Source: Dichotomocladium elegans
Lineage: Eukaryota; Mucoromycota; Mucoromycetes; Mucorales; Lichtheimiaceae
Length of the DNA stretch: 64,000 nucleotides
NCBI GenBank assembly: GCA_025716815.1
Contig: JAIXMN010000006.1
Span: 682,001-746,000 of the forward strand
Direction of reading: 5' to 3'
Within the stretch, counting starts at the first letter, position 1, and each line of letters starts with the position of its first letter. A program made the translations under genes and the position numbers. Below are positions 27,336 through 39,475 of the stretch, piece after piece. A model generated the notes under the pieces. It saw only the letters and a program-made list of their open reading frames with translations, did no database searches and was not told the origin of the DNA.

Positions 27336-29850
27336 ATGGAAGTCGATAGCAACCCGTTGACACCCGTTGATTACATGGAAGAAGATGCCGTTAATACCAA
27401 TGAGAACTACCAACTCTCGGATGACATGTATACTGTAGCAGTCCTCCTAGATGACCTCAAGCATGATGATGTTCAGTTTCGTCTTATTGCCATGAAAAAA
27501 CTACCGCTCATTGCCAGCGCCCTTGGTGAAATGAGAACTCGAAATGAGCTACTACCGTTTCTTCAAGGTATCTCCTTATCTTTTTGACCAAGAATACTGA
27601 TGCAAACATAGATTGAATTCATTTACTGACGAATCACATTAAAAAAAGAACTGGTTGATGATGAGGACGACGTGTTGTTAATGCTTGCCGAGCAACTTGC
27701 GGAGCTTGTACCAGCAGTGGGCGGTATTGACTTTGCTTACGTTCTTTTGGCACCCTTAGAGAACTTGGTTGCTGTGGAAGAACCGACAGTTCGCGATCGA
27801 GTAAGAGAACAAAAAAAAAAAAGAGAGAGAGAGAGGGAAGATAGAGATATCAACATAGCCTATCTTAGGCAATCCTGTCCCTCTGCGAGATCACGCGATC
27901 CCTTCCATCATCTTCGGTTGTGCAATACGTGCTTCCTTTGCTGAAACGACTCAGTCTGGGCGAGTGGTTTACCAGCCGGACGTCTGCTGCCGGACTCTAT
28001 GCTGCTGTTTACAAAAAAGTATCGCCGGCCCTTCAGAGCGAGCTAAAGAGGTAATCAATCGGCAATAAGGTCCATAGATTATAAACCAAGGAAGCCACAT
28101 GCTTACTAGACATCCATCTATCTAGTCTTTTTGCAGGGCTGGTCGATGATCAGAGCCCAATGGTCAGAAGGGCTGCTGCAAAGGCTCTCGTGGTAAGTGT
28201 GTTGGGCTGGGAGGGATATGGCGCGGGTGATGTGGAGAACATATGGATGGGTCTTCTCTGCTTTCTTTTTTCGTCAAAGAAATGAATATCGAATCTTTTT
28301 TTAAAGGACTTGACTGAACAATTTGGGCCGGAGGATGTACTCGGCGTCGCTCTGGTGTTCTTCAAGAAGATCGCCGAGGATGACCAAGACTCAGTCCGAC
28401 TTCTGGCTGTCGAGGTCATGGCAGCCATTGCTAAACTGCTGACGATAGAGCAGCGTATTGAACATCTTCTGCCTGCTTTCCGAAACCTAGCGACCGATAA
28501 ATCCTGGCGTGTTAAATACATGGTTGCATGCCACTATGTGGACGTACGTCGATGATGGAAGGAGGAGTTGAAATGGGTGGAAGAAAAATATTGACCGATT
28601 TCTATCTCTTACAGATCGCTAATGCGTTCAAAAATCCAATCGTACGAGATCACTTTATCGAGCCTTTTGTCGATCTTGTCAAGGATTCCGAAGCAGAGGT
28701 TAGAACTGCCGCTGCAGGGCAGATATCTGGTATGTTTTGCTTACAGAAACGCTCATGTGGCCCAGTGCTAAACCCATGCTCGAAGGATTTGCTCAGTACA
28801 TTGAGAAGCAGGTGGTGGTAGACAGCCTCTTACCCTGCGTCGAGGAACTTGTTGCGGATGGAAACGAGCATGCGCGTGCAGCTCTTGCCAAGGAAGTGAG
28901 CGGCCTAGCTCCTATCCTTGGCAAGGAAGCGTAAGCCGGGAGGGGAGAGGAATTGGATGCACTCAAATGAAGAGGATTAGGAACTGATCTCTATCGTGAC
29001 AGAACGCCAAAATATCTACTCCCCATCTTCCTCCATCTCTTGCGCGATGAGTCGTCCGAAGTTCGACTCAATGTTATTTCCAAACTCGATGAATTGAATG
29101 AAGGTACATGCATTGATGGCTTCCCTATGATGGCCGCATGTAGTACTCATTGGCTCATGGTGCTTTAGTGGTTGGTGTGGACTCGCTATCACAGTCGCTC
29201 CTGCCAGCCATCATGGAACTCTCTGAGGATAAGCAATGGCGTGTCCGACTACAGATCATTGAATATATGCCTGTGGTTGCCCGACAACTGGGCGAAAAGA
29301 TTTTTGACGAGCGACTCTTTGGCTTATGTGTTTCGTGGCTCCGCGATAAGGTCTTCTCGATCCGTTCAGCAGCCACGACTAACCTCAAGAACCTTACCGA
29401 AGTCTTCGGTATTCAATGGGCCAAGAAGACAGCTATTCCTCAAGTGCTGGTTATGGTCCATGAAGAAAACTACCTACACAGAATGACGACGATATATGCC
29501 TTAACGGTAAGGCGGAAAAAGAGAATGGGTTGGGACGCGTCGCTTTGATAGCTGATTTGCGTGAATGGCAGACTATTGCGCAAGTCTTATCTGCTGAGGA
29601 CATACGAGATTGCATTCTGCCTACGATAGTTAGCCTCTCGAATGACTCCATCCCAAATATACGATTCAACGTGGCCAAGTCGCTCGAGAACATGATACCA
29701 TTGCTGAAACAGGATGAAAATACGTTGAACAACACGGTGCATCCCGTGCTTGAAAAATTGGCAAACGATTCGGACGGCGATGTTCGCTTCTTTGCCACCC
29801 GGGCATTAGAAGGCGGCGCAAAGGATGACAGTCCAGAAGCAAAACTCTAA
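27336..29850 (+). CDS. TPD3: Protein phosphatase 2A scaffold subunit A
   Basis: The HEAT-repeat scaffold (PR65) that holds PP2A catalytic and B subunits together. Ten exons: 27336-27567, 27649-27800, 27869-28050, 28126-28192, 28307-28543, 28615-28729, 28747-28930, 29003-29103, 29169-29506 and 29572-29850, 1887 nt in total, 628 residues. HEAT repeats follow one another through the whole protein, with recurring elements such as [68 protein letters not shown] and [13 protein letters not shown]. Intron 6 is only 17 bases as drawn (28730-28746), which is too short for normal splicing, so that join ([11 protein letters not shown]) needs checking. The gene converges on EFG1, 131 bases away. Confidence 0.94.
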
Positions 29851-29981
29851 TACACTCGTCAAGCCATCCCCAGTTTAATAAATTCTCTTTCACCTGTTCC
29901 CTTGAATTACGACCCGTGGTCAAATGGTTTTGTTTCGAATGATTGATAAAATGCAGATGAAAGTTACAGAAGTATGAGAAA

Positions 29982-30884
29982 TTATTCAAAGAAATCATCC
30001 TTTTCGTCCTCGGCAGTCTCCTCCTCTTGTTCCTTTTGCAAATCCCCAGCAGCTGACGCAGCACCCGTCTCGTCGTCCACACTGAGGATTTCGGCTATTT
30101 TTCCTTGAGCTACAAGCTTCTTTTTGAATTGTTTCCGATAGTGTTTGGAAAGTTCCATGAGATCACCGTGTGTGTTTAAAATTTCTTTAATCTTGTCCTT
30201 GATCTCCTGCCGGATCACCTCGTTTTTCTCGGCGCTCTTCGGTTCATCTGTAACGTACAGAGAGATATAGGCCATCGTTTTCGGATAATACTAAGGGTTC
30301 CCCATGTCAGCTAGGAAAACGCAGTCAGTCCGGCTGTTAGTGGTATCACTCACTTCAATATACATCAATTCGAGCTGACATTGCTCTAGTTTTTCTTGTA
30401 GCATCTTCTTGTCTTCCTCATTATTGGCAGCCTCCAATTCTTTTTCTGCTCGTTTGACTTTGCGTGTTGCCTTTTTAAGTTCTGTTTTTTTTTTTGTTTT
30501 CATGAGCGATCCATACGTGGACAGATAGGGTGATAATGTGACCATCTTCCATACCAACATGCTTGATTTTTCGGTATCGCTGTGCGATTGTCCGTTCGTG
30601 GTTGTCAATGTATTTCTCACTATACTGAAGCTGAAGTGATCTCAATCGCCGTTCAGCTTCGAATTTGGCGGCTGCAGTTCGTGCGCCCTTTTGAAAGAAA
30701 GAAGAAATGAGCAGATTTGACCGGATCGATGACTGTTATTGCCAATTTTTTGTACCTTCTTGAGCGTTCGTTCCACATCGCGAATGTGTTTTTTGATCTT
30801 CGATAAGCCTTCGCCATAATTAGTTTTTCTAATGAAGCCATAAGGGCCCGCTGGTATTTTGGGCTGACGTTTAGGAGGTGTCAT
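29982..30884 (-). CDS. EFG1: rRNA-processing protein EFG1
   Basis: Nucleolar coiled-coil protein of the 90S pre-ribosome, needed for 18S rRNA maturation. Four exons: 30884-30756, 30687-30555, 30481-30354 and 30290-29982, 699 nt in total, 232 residues, about the size of the yeast protein. Characteristic features are the basic start (MTPPKRQPKIPAGPYGF), the KKHIRDVERTLKK motif, an AAAKFEAERRLRSLQLQYSEKY helix (quoted in part), the HERTIAQRYRKIKH segment and long charged helices (KRAEKELEAANNEEDKK). The C-terminus is Glu/Asp-rich and ends DDFFE. The final exon carries a long charged segment that could be coiled coil. Confidence 0.9.
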
Positions 30885-31096
30885 TATTTCTATAAGGATA
30901 AAGAAAAGAAGGGTGGGTAGAGCAACTGTTCCAGCGCCCGCGTGCTTGCTTGCTTTCCCCGCAAGAAGAACCGTACAGAAAGAAAAAAAAAAAAAAGTTG
31001 CCGGAGAAACTCCGACATCGAATTACGGGCGAAAAGAAGAGAAGGGGACAGCTTCCCCTCTTGTTCCTTTATGCAGCTCTATCCCCGTTTGCCATT
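30885..31096. promoter_or_regulatory. Shared divergent promoter of EFG1 and ATG15
   Basis: Only 212 bases separate the two start codons, so both genes must use this interval. It contains an A14 run near 30984 and GAAAAGAAGAGAA-type purine-rich sequence toward the ATG15 side. No canonical TATA box is obvious. Confidence 0.6.
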
Positions 31097-32824
31097 ATGA
31101 CCCGTGTTGTCGTTTTTCTGTCTTTTCTTACAGTATGCCTTGCACAATGGCAGAAACCTCTTTTGTTGTCGGAGGCTGTTCCTCCTGGAAGACCGACTGC
31201 CGTTATTGTAAATAAAGAGTCGGCCGCGACGGAAAACGCATCATTTGATCACACTTTTCGCTTGCAATCCATCTACCATCACGCATCTGAATCTGGACCG
31301 TACCCGGGATTGTTCCGCAGACTCAAAGTCAAGTCGATGGCAGAAGATCCCGCTGCAGGAGCAGCATCAGCACTGACGCAAATAAGGTCAATTTCAGGGG
31401 CCGTCTACAGCCCATTATCTGCGTCAACAGTCTACACTATGTACCGGCATCAGCGTCCTCTCTTGGCCCTGAGTTCGGAGGTGACTGTGGAGTATGAGTG
31501 GAAGAAAGGGCAGCTTCCGGATGTGACCCATCGACCTTCCGTCCTTGCCTTGGCCATGATGACTAACAATGCATACAATTCAGCCGATAATGCGACTGAC
31601 TGGTACGATCTAGGCGCGCGATGGAACTTGGTAATGCCATACTCCCCCGAGGGGGGAAATGGTAGTAGCGAGTGATAAATGTGGTGACGGTGTGAGCGGG
31701 CAAATCTGACCGCGGTCTTGTAGAGCGAATCATTTGGATGGGAGTCTGATGGTATCCGCGGGCACGTGTTTAGCAACGAAGATGAATCCATCTTGATCAT
31801 CAGCATCAAAGGGACTAGTGCGGGTGTTTTGGGCGGCGGTGGTCCGACATCTGATAAAGACAAAGTGAATGCAAGTAAAAACACCATCAGAAACGCTGAA
31901 GACACACCTTTTACTCGAGCCCCGCTCCGCCCTCCCTTTTTGTCGCATATGCGTTAGTTACACGGCTGCTGACTTGTAACGGACGTAGGATAACCTGCTC
32001 TTTTCATGTTGCTGTGCTTATGTTAGTCGGGCTTGGTCCCCAGTATGTGATTGCTATCAGGGGAACGAGTATCGCTGTGAAAACAAATGCCTTGAGTCAA
32101 ACATTAAGAACCGCACTTACTATTATGATCATGCGTTGGTAAGTAGGAAAGTAGAAATGCGAGTGGAACTATTTTTCTGAACGCCGTGTTTCCTATAGGA
32201 AATCTATAAAGATGTCAGCGACCGGTACCCAAACGCGACGATATGGATGACCGGGCATTCCCTGGGTGGTTCACTTGCGAGTCTTGTAGGTCAGACTTTT
32301 CTTGCTCCCACTGTGACATATGAGATTCCAGCGGAGCGGCTTGCGGCACACAGACTGCACTTGCCACATGCACCCGCCATCGATACGCCGGTGTGGCACT
32401 TTGGACACACGGCCGACCCTATCTTTATGGGCGTCTGCACGGTACGTTGACATCCATCGGGAGAAATAAAAGTCTTATCACGAAACACGTAGGGCCCATC
32501 GAGTACATGTTGGTATGGCGGCTATGCCATGGAGACACGCTGCCATACAAATAAGGTAATTATCTCGTTCTTTTCTTGTATGATATGAATCTCTCTTTTT
32601 CATATCTGGCGCAGATTTGCGTTTGGGATACAGTGAACGAGAAGAAATGGCGAGTCGACATCAGATCGCACCGTATCGCAGATGTCATCGAATATATCTT
32701 GAAACAGCCCGAGGACGATTTTCCACTTCCAAAATGTGTCCAGGAAGACAAGGAGTGTGAAGACTGCGCCCTTTGGCATTATTTTGACATACGGGACTCG
32801 GCAACGAGCCAAATAGTTCTTTAA
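31097..32824 (+). CDS. ATG15: Vacuolar lipase Atg15 (lipase class 3)
   Basis: Lipase that dissolves autophagic-body membranes inside the vacuole. Six exons: 31097-31630, 31724-31870, 31989-32138, 32199-32441, 32493-32555 and 32615-32824, 1347 nt in total, 448 residues. The start at 31097 puts a hydrophobic signal-anchor ([17 protein letters not shown]) first; earlier in-frame codons are basic leader sequence. The family hallmark [11 protein letters not shown], Cys-rich VCDCY, catalytic [31 protein letters not shown], and the histidine block ([11 protein letters not shown]) with GYAMETRCH are present. The second intron can start at GC (31871, gcaagt) or at GT six bases earlier (31865); conservation of the Asn before DNLLF favours the GC form. 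It lacks the long Ser-rich tail of some homologues. Confidence 0.93.
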
Positions 32825-32849
32825 ATCTACAGTACTTTTTTTTCGCTCC

Positions 32850-33680
32850 TATACTTTATTTTCCCAAATAAATTTCATATACAAAATGAAATAATGTCAT
32901 CGCATAATATTATACGAAATTGTCATATCACCAGTGAAAATTTCGCTAGTCAACAGAAGAAATCCCCTTCACTGACCCGGCCAATAGCAGGCGTATCCGA
33001 GTGTGCGCATGGCGATAACCGTGGTGGAAGGTTGGTGGTGCGCCAGGAACAGCGGCAGGAGCAAGAACAGGCAACGCCAGGAGTAACGGTAGGAGCGCGA
33101 TGGGACACAAGGGCGGGCGCCACACCGGCGAAAGGCGAGGACAAGGGAGACAGCAACACAAAAGAGAGGGAAGCACCTTGGGTGGAAGGCAACGCCGAAC
33201 CGACGACAAGGAGATGCACAATCAACGCAAGGTGGGAAAAAATGAGGGGTTGGCCCCTGCCCGAAGGCAGCCAAATCGCGGTCCCACCGGATGGTGCGAT
33301 GCCGTTTTTGCCTCTCTTCCATGGCTCATCAAGTACGGGTAGGGTTGGTCAACCTACAAGGGACGAAAGGTGCTAGATTCGAATAATAAGCAAGTCGATA
33401 CCGGATAACCCATAGAAGAGAGGCCAAGAATGGATCTGATAAAGAGGAAATAGTTCGCTCAGGATCTTTGGTCTTTATGAGAAATGAGCCATCCATGCGA
33501 TTGGTGATGCTGAAACAACGTATCAGATGATATCCTCCTTCAGAAGTCTTACATATACCATCACTGCTATTTCGCGAAGCTTCTTGTTTACCAGTCCACA
33601 GTTTTTTGCAGACAAGCTTAAACAGTCCCTTTGACTTTTTTTTTTCGTATTGTCATTATGATGATCAAGATACAATGAAG
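32850..33680. repeat. Dispersed repeat, copy B
   Basis: Longer relative of copy A (9229-9894), starting about 25 bases after the ATG15 stop. The shared landmarks occur in the same order. An internal GC-richer block (33000-33300) contains imperfect short repeats of AGGAGCAAGAACAGG type and the string GCAGCCAAATCGCGGTCCCACC in two variants in the window (also at 46377 with two changes). Long overlapping frames in this block on both strands reflect base composition, not a gene. Confidence 0.6.
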
Positions 33681-35564
33681 AATGTCTTTCAGCTTCTGTG
33701 CCATTGTCTCTTCTTCTTTTTGTCGCCGTCTTTGGGGAATCAAAGGGCTACACTCCATTTGCTCTTTGATCACCAAGAAGTGATACTTCGCTATCTATTG
33801 TCCGCTGTGTCAAGGGTGGTCATCGTTGATTTTGGCGTTTGTTTCTTCCATTTATATACTTTGACAACGCCTGGCGGGACTAAACCTCATTTTTATACTT
33901 GAAGAAAATAGTAGGATATTGCCCGTCATATTTAGCCGGGGAATTGCCGTCCATGGTCCAGAGAGTATTGCAGAACTCTTTGCGGAAAATCTCAGCAAAA
34001 TCCAGAGCTCGTTGGAAAAGAGACACTCAGCAATCTTAAGCGCTCGAAATAGCAAAATGTCTATATCAGAAGCCAGGATCGAACCGAAATTCATTGAGCG
34101 TAGCCTAGCAAGCAAAGAAGTGGGCATGTTTCGAGACACCCATTAAAAACGGTATTAATAGAACCGCCGATATATGATTCTCTAAGAAGACTCTCCGTGG
34201 CGATCGTGGATTTCGCAATATGGACTCTGGAATGGACCATCATGAGGTATACCTCTGCCATCCGGCTTTAAGAATAAGGGAATCCAACCAGTAATTCTAT
34301 CACCGGACGGTGAACTGTTTTCCTATGCAAAATCCATCGAGATCGGCCACATCATAAAAGATTATAAAGTTGGATCAAGACATTGGTTTTTAATGCATGT
34401 AAGGATTTCGGCCTATTGTACTATTCGCACCGGTGAATGGCTGCGACTACTCTGACAATGTTTTGCGCAAGTCGTTTGAGCATGTGCTCGCAAAGCTCCT
34501 GGCTGTCGAACCAAACCAATCTCGTGCTGATCAATATCGGGAGCACCCCCGAAGCTTGTGTCTCCCTGGATCATCAGCGCACACACCACCTTGAAAGATT
34601 CAAAGTGATGATCACCCAATTCTGCCATCCAACTCTTGCCCGGATATAGACGTACCAGCTTCTTGCCCAACATCCGTGACTGCTGATGGCTATCACAATG
34701 CGGATGGCAGTGCAATGACCAACGCAGGCAGCCCAACCCAAGCGAGAGCCAATCTTTGGAACAAGACTTTGCCACACAAGCACGAGCACAAGGAGCCCGT
34801 ATCAACCGTTCTTAACAAGGCAATAGAATTAGCCCAGTCTACATGAGTTCTAATAGATCAAAATATTGGCGAATACATTGGATATGAGGGCTCGTGAGTG
34901 GATGAGGTATGGCAAGTCCGAGTTCAGGTTGGAGCAGTGAGAAAGGAGGATATGTGGCTGTGATTGGAGCCAAGGTCAATTGTCTTAGAATGCAAGACAC
35001 AGTTGCTCCAGCAAGGTCAGAAGAATATGGCAAGCTCAGTATGACGTAAGGCTAGTGATTGATGATAGGCCTTTGAGGGAAAAGGTTAAGCTTGTGGTGG
35101 GTCCCAATGATGTCCTGTTTGACCAAGACTGCTTGCCCGATCGCATCGTCTAGAACACTGGTTTTGTATAAGTGAGGGATAAGCCAAGACAGTTTGCTTT
35201 ACAAGCTACGTGTAGCCGCTGAGACCCCATAGATCGAGCGAATCCAAGATGAGATGACACAATATACCATCGATCGACCAATGGGGCTTGTACAAAAAGT
35301 GCCACGTTCCAAATATAATAGAGCAGGCGACAGCCACCATACTTGGTGCAATCAATATCAACATAGGAATAACTCTGGTCTGCTTGAAAGACAAATGCTA
35401 CTAGAGGCACCAGACTCCGGTGTTGGTGATCTATTTTGAGCTTCAAGTTTCTCCATAGTAGATGGTCACTTGACAACATCGCACTGATAGATATGTGAGG
35501 GGGGCAGGCGTCGTATCAATTTTATTCCTTCCTGGTTTCCTCTCTTCCGCTCATTTTCCATGCA
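33681..35564. other. Gene-poor interval with degenerate coding-like stretches
   Basis: Plus-strand segments at 33919-34146, 34240-34440 (SPDGELFSYAKSIEIGH) and 34434-34595 (CDYSDNVLRKSFEHVLAKLL) read like protein but are interrupted and out of frame with one another. They suggest a decayed element or gene. No domain is recognised. Confidence 0.35.
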
Positions 35565-36429
35565 ATGGAGTCTTTACCGGCAGAAATAATTTCGGACATC
35601 TTTTCTCGTCTTTCGGTGGAGGACTGGGGTCAATGTGCGCGTGTGAACATGTCATGGCGATTCATGACCAATGTTGCAGTTGCCAACCAGACCACGGCTA
35701 TCTCAATAACAAGCAAGACATATGAACGCTATCTTCAGCATATTCCATATTTTTCGTATATACCGTCGGTCCGGTTGGATCTAAACGACAGCAGACGGCT
35801 CCTGCAGGCGGTTGACATATTGGCCCAGTGCTGTGTCACCAATTTAAGCAAGTAGCGGGGGTAGGAGGGCGGGGCTCATCGAAGCGGCTGAATTTTAACC
35901 ACTGTTTCCAGCAATCGTATCGGTGCTATGTATTGCACAGATGTTCGTTACCCAGACGCTTCAGGGCCTCAGCAGATTGCGTTCTCTGACCATCAATGCT
36001 CCGCTGAGTAATTACGCATGTCTCACCCATATCCTCGATGCATGTCCGTCTCTTGCCTCTTTGTCTATCACCCTTCCACAGTACGTCAAGCTTGGAAATA
36101 TCCTCAACTCTCAGCATGCGCATAAGTATTCGAGTCTTGTTTCGCTTTTCCTTAAAGCCCCCGGAAGGCATCTGAATCTGATGCCGTTACTGAACAGATG
36201 CCCAAATCTCAAATTTCTTGAGCTCTATGTCCAAATCCACCCACTCCTTGATAAAGACGCGCTCCTAAGCACGTGCCAAAATCTCGAATATCTTTTCGTG
36301 GCCAATTATTCAGATGGTCCTTTCCAGCCAGCAACTTACATCCAGTGGACTGACCGTTCAGACCTCGAGAAAGTAAACGTGGTTGATGCCACCTCGAACC
36401 AGCTGTCGCGTCTCGCATTATGTAGATAA
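35565..36429 (+). CDS. F-box protein with leucine-rich repeats
   Basis: Probable substrate-recognition subunit of an SCF ubiquitin ligase. Exon 1 (35565-35847) begins with a classic F-box, MESLPAEIISDIFSRLSVED then CARVNMSWR. Exon 2 (35912-36429) contains Leu-rich units such as LSRLRSLTINAPL, CPSLASLSITLP, CPNLKFLELYV and CQNLEYLFV. The intron appears to start with GC at 35848 (gcaagt), because the GT two bases later would shift the Leu-rich frame into an early stop. As joined the protein has 266 residues, short for this family. Possible extra exons lie further right: 36491-36586 (AHVYCILNPVDGSFDTL) and 36669-36785 (YDSPDEYPDSETAAFCGG). The true C-terminus is therefore open. Confidence 0.8.
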
Positions 36430-37437
36430 ACGTAGCGATCATGCGGTGCTCTTGTGTACATATACCGTATTAACGACAACTACAAGCTTTCAGGCACATG
36501 TGTACTGTATATTAAACCCGGTGGATGGATCTTTTGACACTCTGTCATGTTTTATGTATCTCCGTTCTGATGCTCGCGAAGCATCATGATGGTTTTTAAA
36601 TATGAAAGGCGAGGGACGCTATTGACTCGCAGGCGCGACTGTATATCTTATTAATTTCTCACATCAGATACTCGTACGATAGTCCGGATGAATACCCGGA
36701 TTCGGAGACGGCAGCGTTTTGTGGTGGTATTACCTCTATCAAAATGCTACAGGACATTTCGGGGTTGGGGAGCAAGGCCACATGTACGTAAGGGTTCACA
36801 ACCTATTTACACAAGACGTCTGGAAAGAAGTTAGCCACTCCCATCAGCAGGCTGCAGCATTTTTTGCTCTCGTTTCCAGGTTATCTCTACGCCGATCTTC
36901 TCGGAGATCGACCGGAAGAAGATATTCGGTTGTGACATCCGTTTCTAAACCAATAATGTGCATATTCTTTTATTTTGCATGTATCCGGGTGTTAGAATCG
37001 TACCTCCGTTGGCCAACGAGTGCCAGCGACGGTGAGATGACAAGCACTACAGATCCTTGAGGTGGATGAGGAGAAAGAGAGAGCGCATGGGTGGGAAGTT
37101 TTGATCACTGTTACGGAGGTGTTATCCATCTAGCGAGGTTCAGCACACATCAGCCTTGATAGTCTGCTGTTGCCAAGAGTCGCACAGCAACATGATCGGG
37201 GCCCATCCTATTCCTATTCACATCTGTTTGAATGACATTGGCTGCTATCTTTGGGCAGTATATATATATATATATATATTCATGGATGCCAAGAGGTAAA
37301 TCAGCCAAAAAAAAAAAAAAAGGCCAAGACCTCGGTGTATTAAAAAAAAATCCAAGGTTGGGGGGCGGAGGGGTTTGAGCGAAAAGGAAATTCAGCGTCT
37401 CTCTCTCTCTCTCTGTCTGTCACTGTCTCCAGTTGCC
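36430..37437. other. Interval between F-box and PRA1 genes
   Basis: May contain 3' exons of the F-box gene (36491-36586 and 36669-36785). Also contains an AT dinucleotide run at 37259-37279, A-runs near 37307-37321 and 37341-37349, and a CT-rich leader just before the PRA1 start codon. Confidence 0.45.
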
Positions 37438-38209
37438 ATGGCTAATACGAACTACGAACAACTCATCGATCGAGACACAGTCGAACATGTCGGCAATGCT
37501 GTGGCTGCTGAAGCGCAATCGCGTTTTGCTGCCCTCAAAAAGTTCCGCCTCGAAAAGCTTGGCAATCTGCGACCCCTGACCGAGTTCTTTGACAAGGATC
37601 GCATTCGATTCACCACTTCGTTTGGCGAAATCAGTAGGCGCTGGAAGTAAGAAACGAAATATAGATTGCTGCTACTACTGTTGTTACTCATACATGAAGG
37701 GGTTTAGCTACAACTTGCAGTACTTTGCCGTGAACTATCTGCTCATTGTGATTGGCTTGTCCATTTATGCTGTGTAAGTCCTCTGAATGGTGTGTGTGTT
37801 TGCGCTTCTTCTGGCTGTCATGTGTATAGTTGACGATTGAATGTACATGCTCAGCATTACCAATTGGTGGTTGCTCTTCACGATTGTCTTCATTTTCGGA
37901 GGCTTTTATCTTATCTCCCGCCTGGACGGACCGCTGACCCTAGGCAACACGTCCTTCTCGCCATCATCCTTATACGGCGCATACTGCGGCGCGTCCTTGA
38001 TTCTTCTCTTATTTTCTGGAGCGACAGGAGCCGTCTTTTGGATCATAGGTAAAGCATACCATGCCCGTTGAGAAACAAGATGGGGCCGAACAAGGCCGTT
38101 TATCTAACCAGAATGATGGATAGGTGCTGCTGCTATCGTTGTTCTCGGCCATGCTGCACTCTTGGAACCCGGCTTGGAAGGCGAGTTTGGTGCCGATGGC
38201 CAAGTGTAA
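37438..38209 (+). CDS. YIP3: PRA1-family membrane protein (YIP3-like)
   Basis: Prenylated-Rab acceptor family protein of ER/Golgi membranes, involved in Rab recycling and vesicle traffic. Four exons: 37438-37646, 37708-37773, 37855-38048 and 38124-38209, 555 nt in total, 184 residues, the family's usual size. The cytosolic N-terminus is followed by the hallmark RPLTEFFDKDRIRFTTSFGE and ISRRW, then YNLQYFAVNYLLIVIGL. Paired hydrophobic segments follow (WWLLFTIVFIFGGFYLI and LILLLFSGATGAVFWIIG) and a final short one (AAAIVVLGHAALLEP). A CTCTCT leader precedes the ATG. It converges on VAC7. Confidence 0.93.
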
Positions 38210-38210
38210 A

Positions 38211-38230
38211 TATATATATATATATATATA
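38211..38230. repeat. (TA)n run downstream of PRA1 gene
   Basis: About ten TA units directly after the PRA1-family stop codon, probably in its 3' untranslated region. Confidence 0.8.
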
Positions 38231-38419
38231 AAGTTTCACAGACCCACTTTCTTCTCCCCTGTTCTCCTTTTCCATCTTCCTATCATGCCGCATAGCCATT
38301 TATCCTAAACTAAAAGATTTCACATATCTCGTTTTTTTTTTGAAGTAAAAACAAACAAAAGTAGATGTCTGTGCTTTTGTTTGTGTGCATGCGAACCGAG
38401 GCATCGGGAATCTCAACGT

Positions 38420-39444
38420 TTACCCATGTTTCAAGCAGTAGCTCTGATCGGGATCTTCGGACACCACGCCGGATATCGGCTCCACACGTGCAACGTCGCA
38501 AATCGCCACCGATTGGGAGTACGCATCTCCGATGGGAAGAAGACGGTATTTGAATACACCACGGGCAACCAGGCCGTAGGGATATCGTATGATACGTGAC
38601 CTATGGAATCATAGGAGAGCAAAAGGGGCGCGTTGTTTGAGCGGCTGGAGGGCCTCTATTCTGTGATGAAAACATTACCATCGTTGATTGCCGCTCTTAT
38701 CCGCGCCTGGCGACTTGATCCGGATCTGACTACTCGCCTCCACAGGTTCCCGGGAAAACATGGCCGGTGGAAATGTCAACGGTTCATCGAACCTGTAAAA
38801 GCTACCCAGATACTCGGCCGGATCGACGCCTGAAAAAGCAAAAGTCATGCTCGATTAATAATAATAATAAAACAAAAACCTTCTTCGTCATCGTTCCACG
38901 CCATGTCCATCATACCATGTGTACCTGCGTCATCCGTATGGAGCGGCACCACCTGGCTGAACGCAAACATGCTGATATCTGCATCGGTCACATGAACGGT
39001 CCACCAATTCCGATTGTTCGCTTTCACCCGAAGATCAAAGATGAGCTCCTTATCTGATGCTAGCACCCTGCCCATTTCGACGCTAACATCTGTCAGTGGT
39101 TTTGCGCGGTAGAGGACAAGCCCCACGATGACCAGCACCGCGAAGAACGCTATAATCAGGACGTTACGGAACACGCGAGAACTGCTGTCGTTTGCGTTTC
39201 AGTGAATGTTAGCAGCAAACCTTTTCCCAATCCTCAGCCATCCGCCCCACATATCGGCATTACCACATCCGTTTCTTTTTCCGGTGCCGTTTCGACCGAA
39301 GCGACCGGCCCATCATCAATGGAGTGTCTTCATCATCACTGCTGTAGCCGTCCGTCTGGTACGCCCATGGGTATATCCGCTGACGATGCCGATTTAACGC
39401 AGCTGTAGGTGTCTGTTGTTGTTGCTGTTGCTGTTGTTGTTGTC

Positions 39445-39475
<31 letters not shown>

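Noticed and set aside
32946..33376. Overlapping long frames on both strands inside repeat copy B
   Set aside because: They come from GC-rich internal repeats; copy A has no matching open frame.
38381..38833. Plus-strand frames that looked like a separate protein after the PRA1 gene
   Set aside because: They are antisense to the last two VAC7 exons, which read LGSFYRFDEPLTFPP and related conserved blocks on the minus strand.
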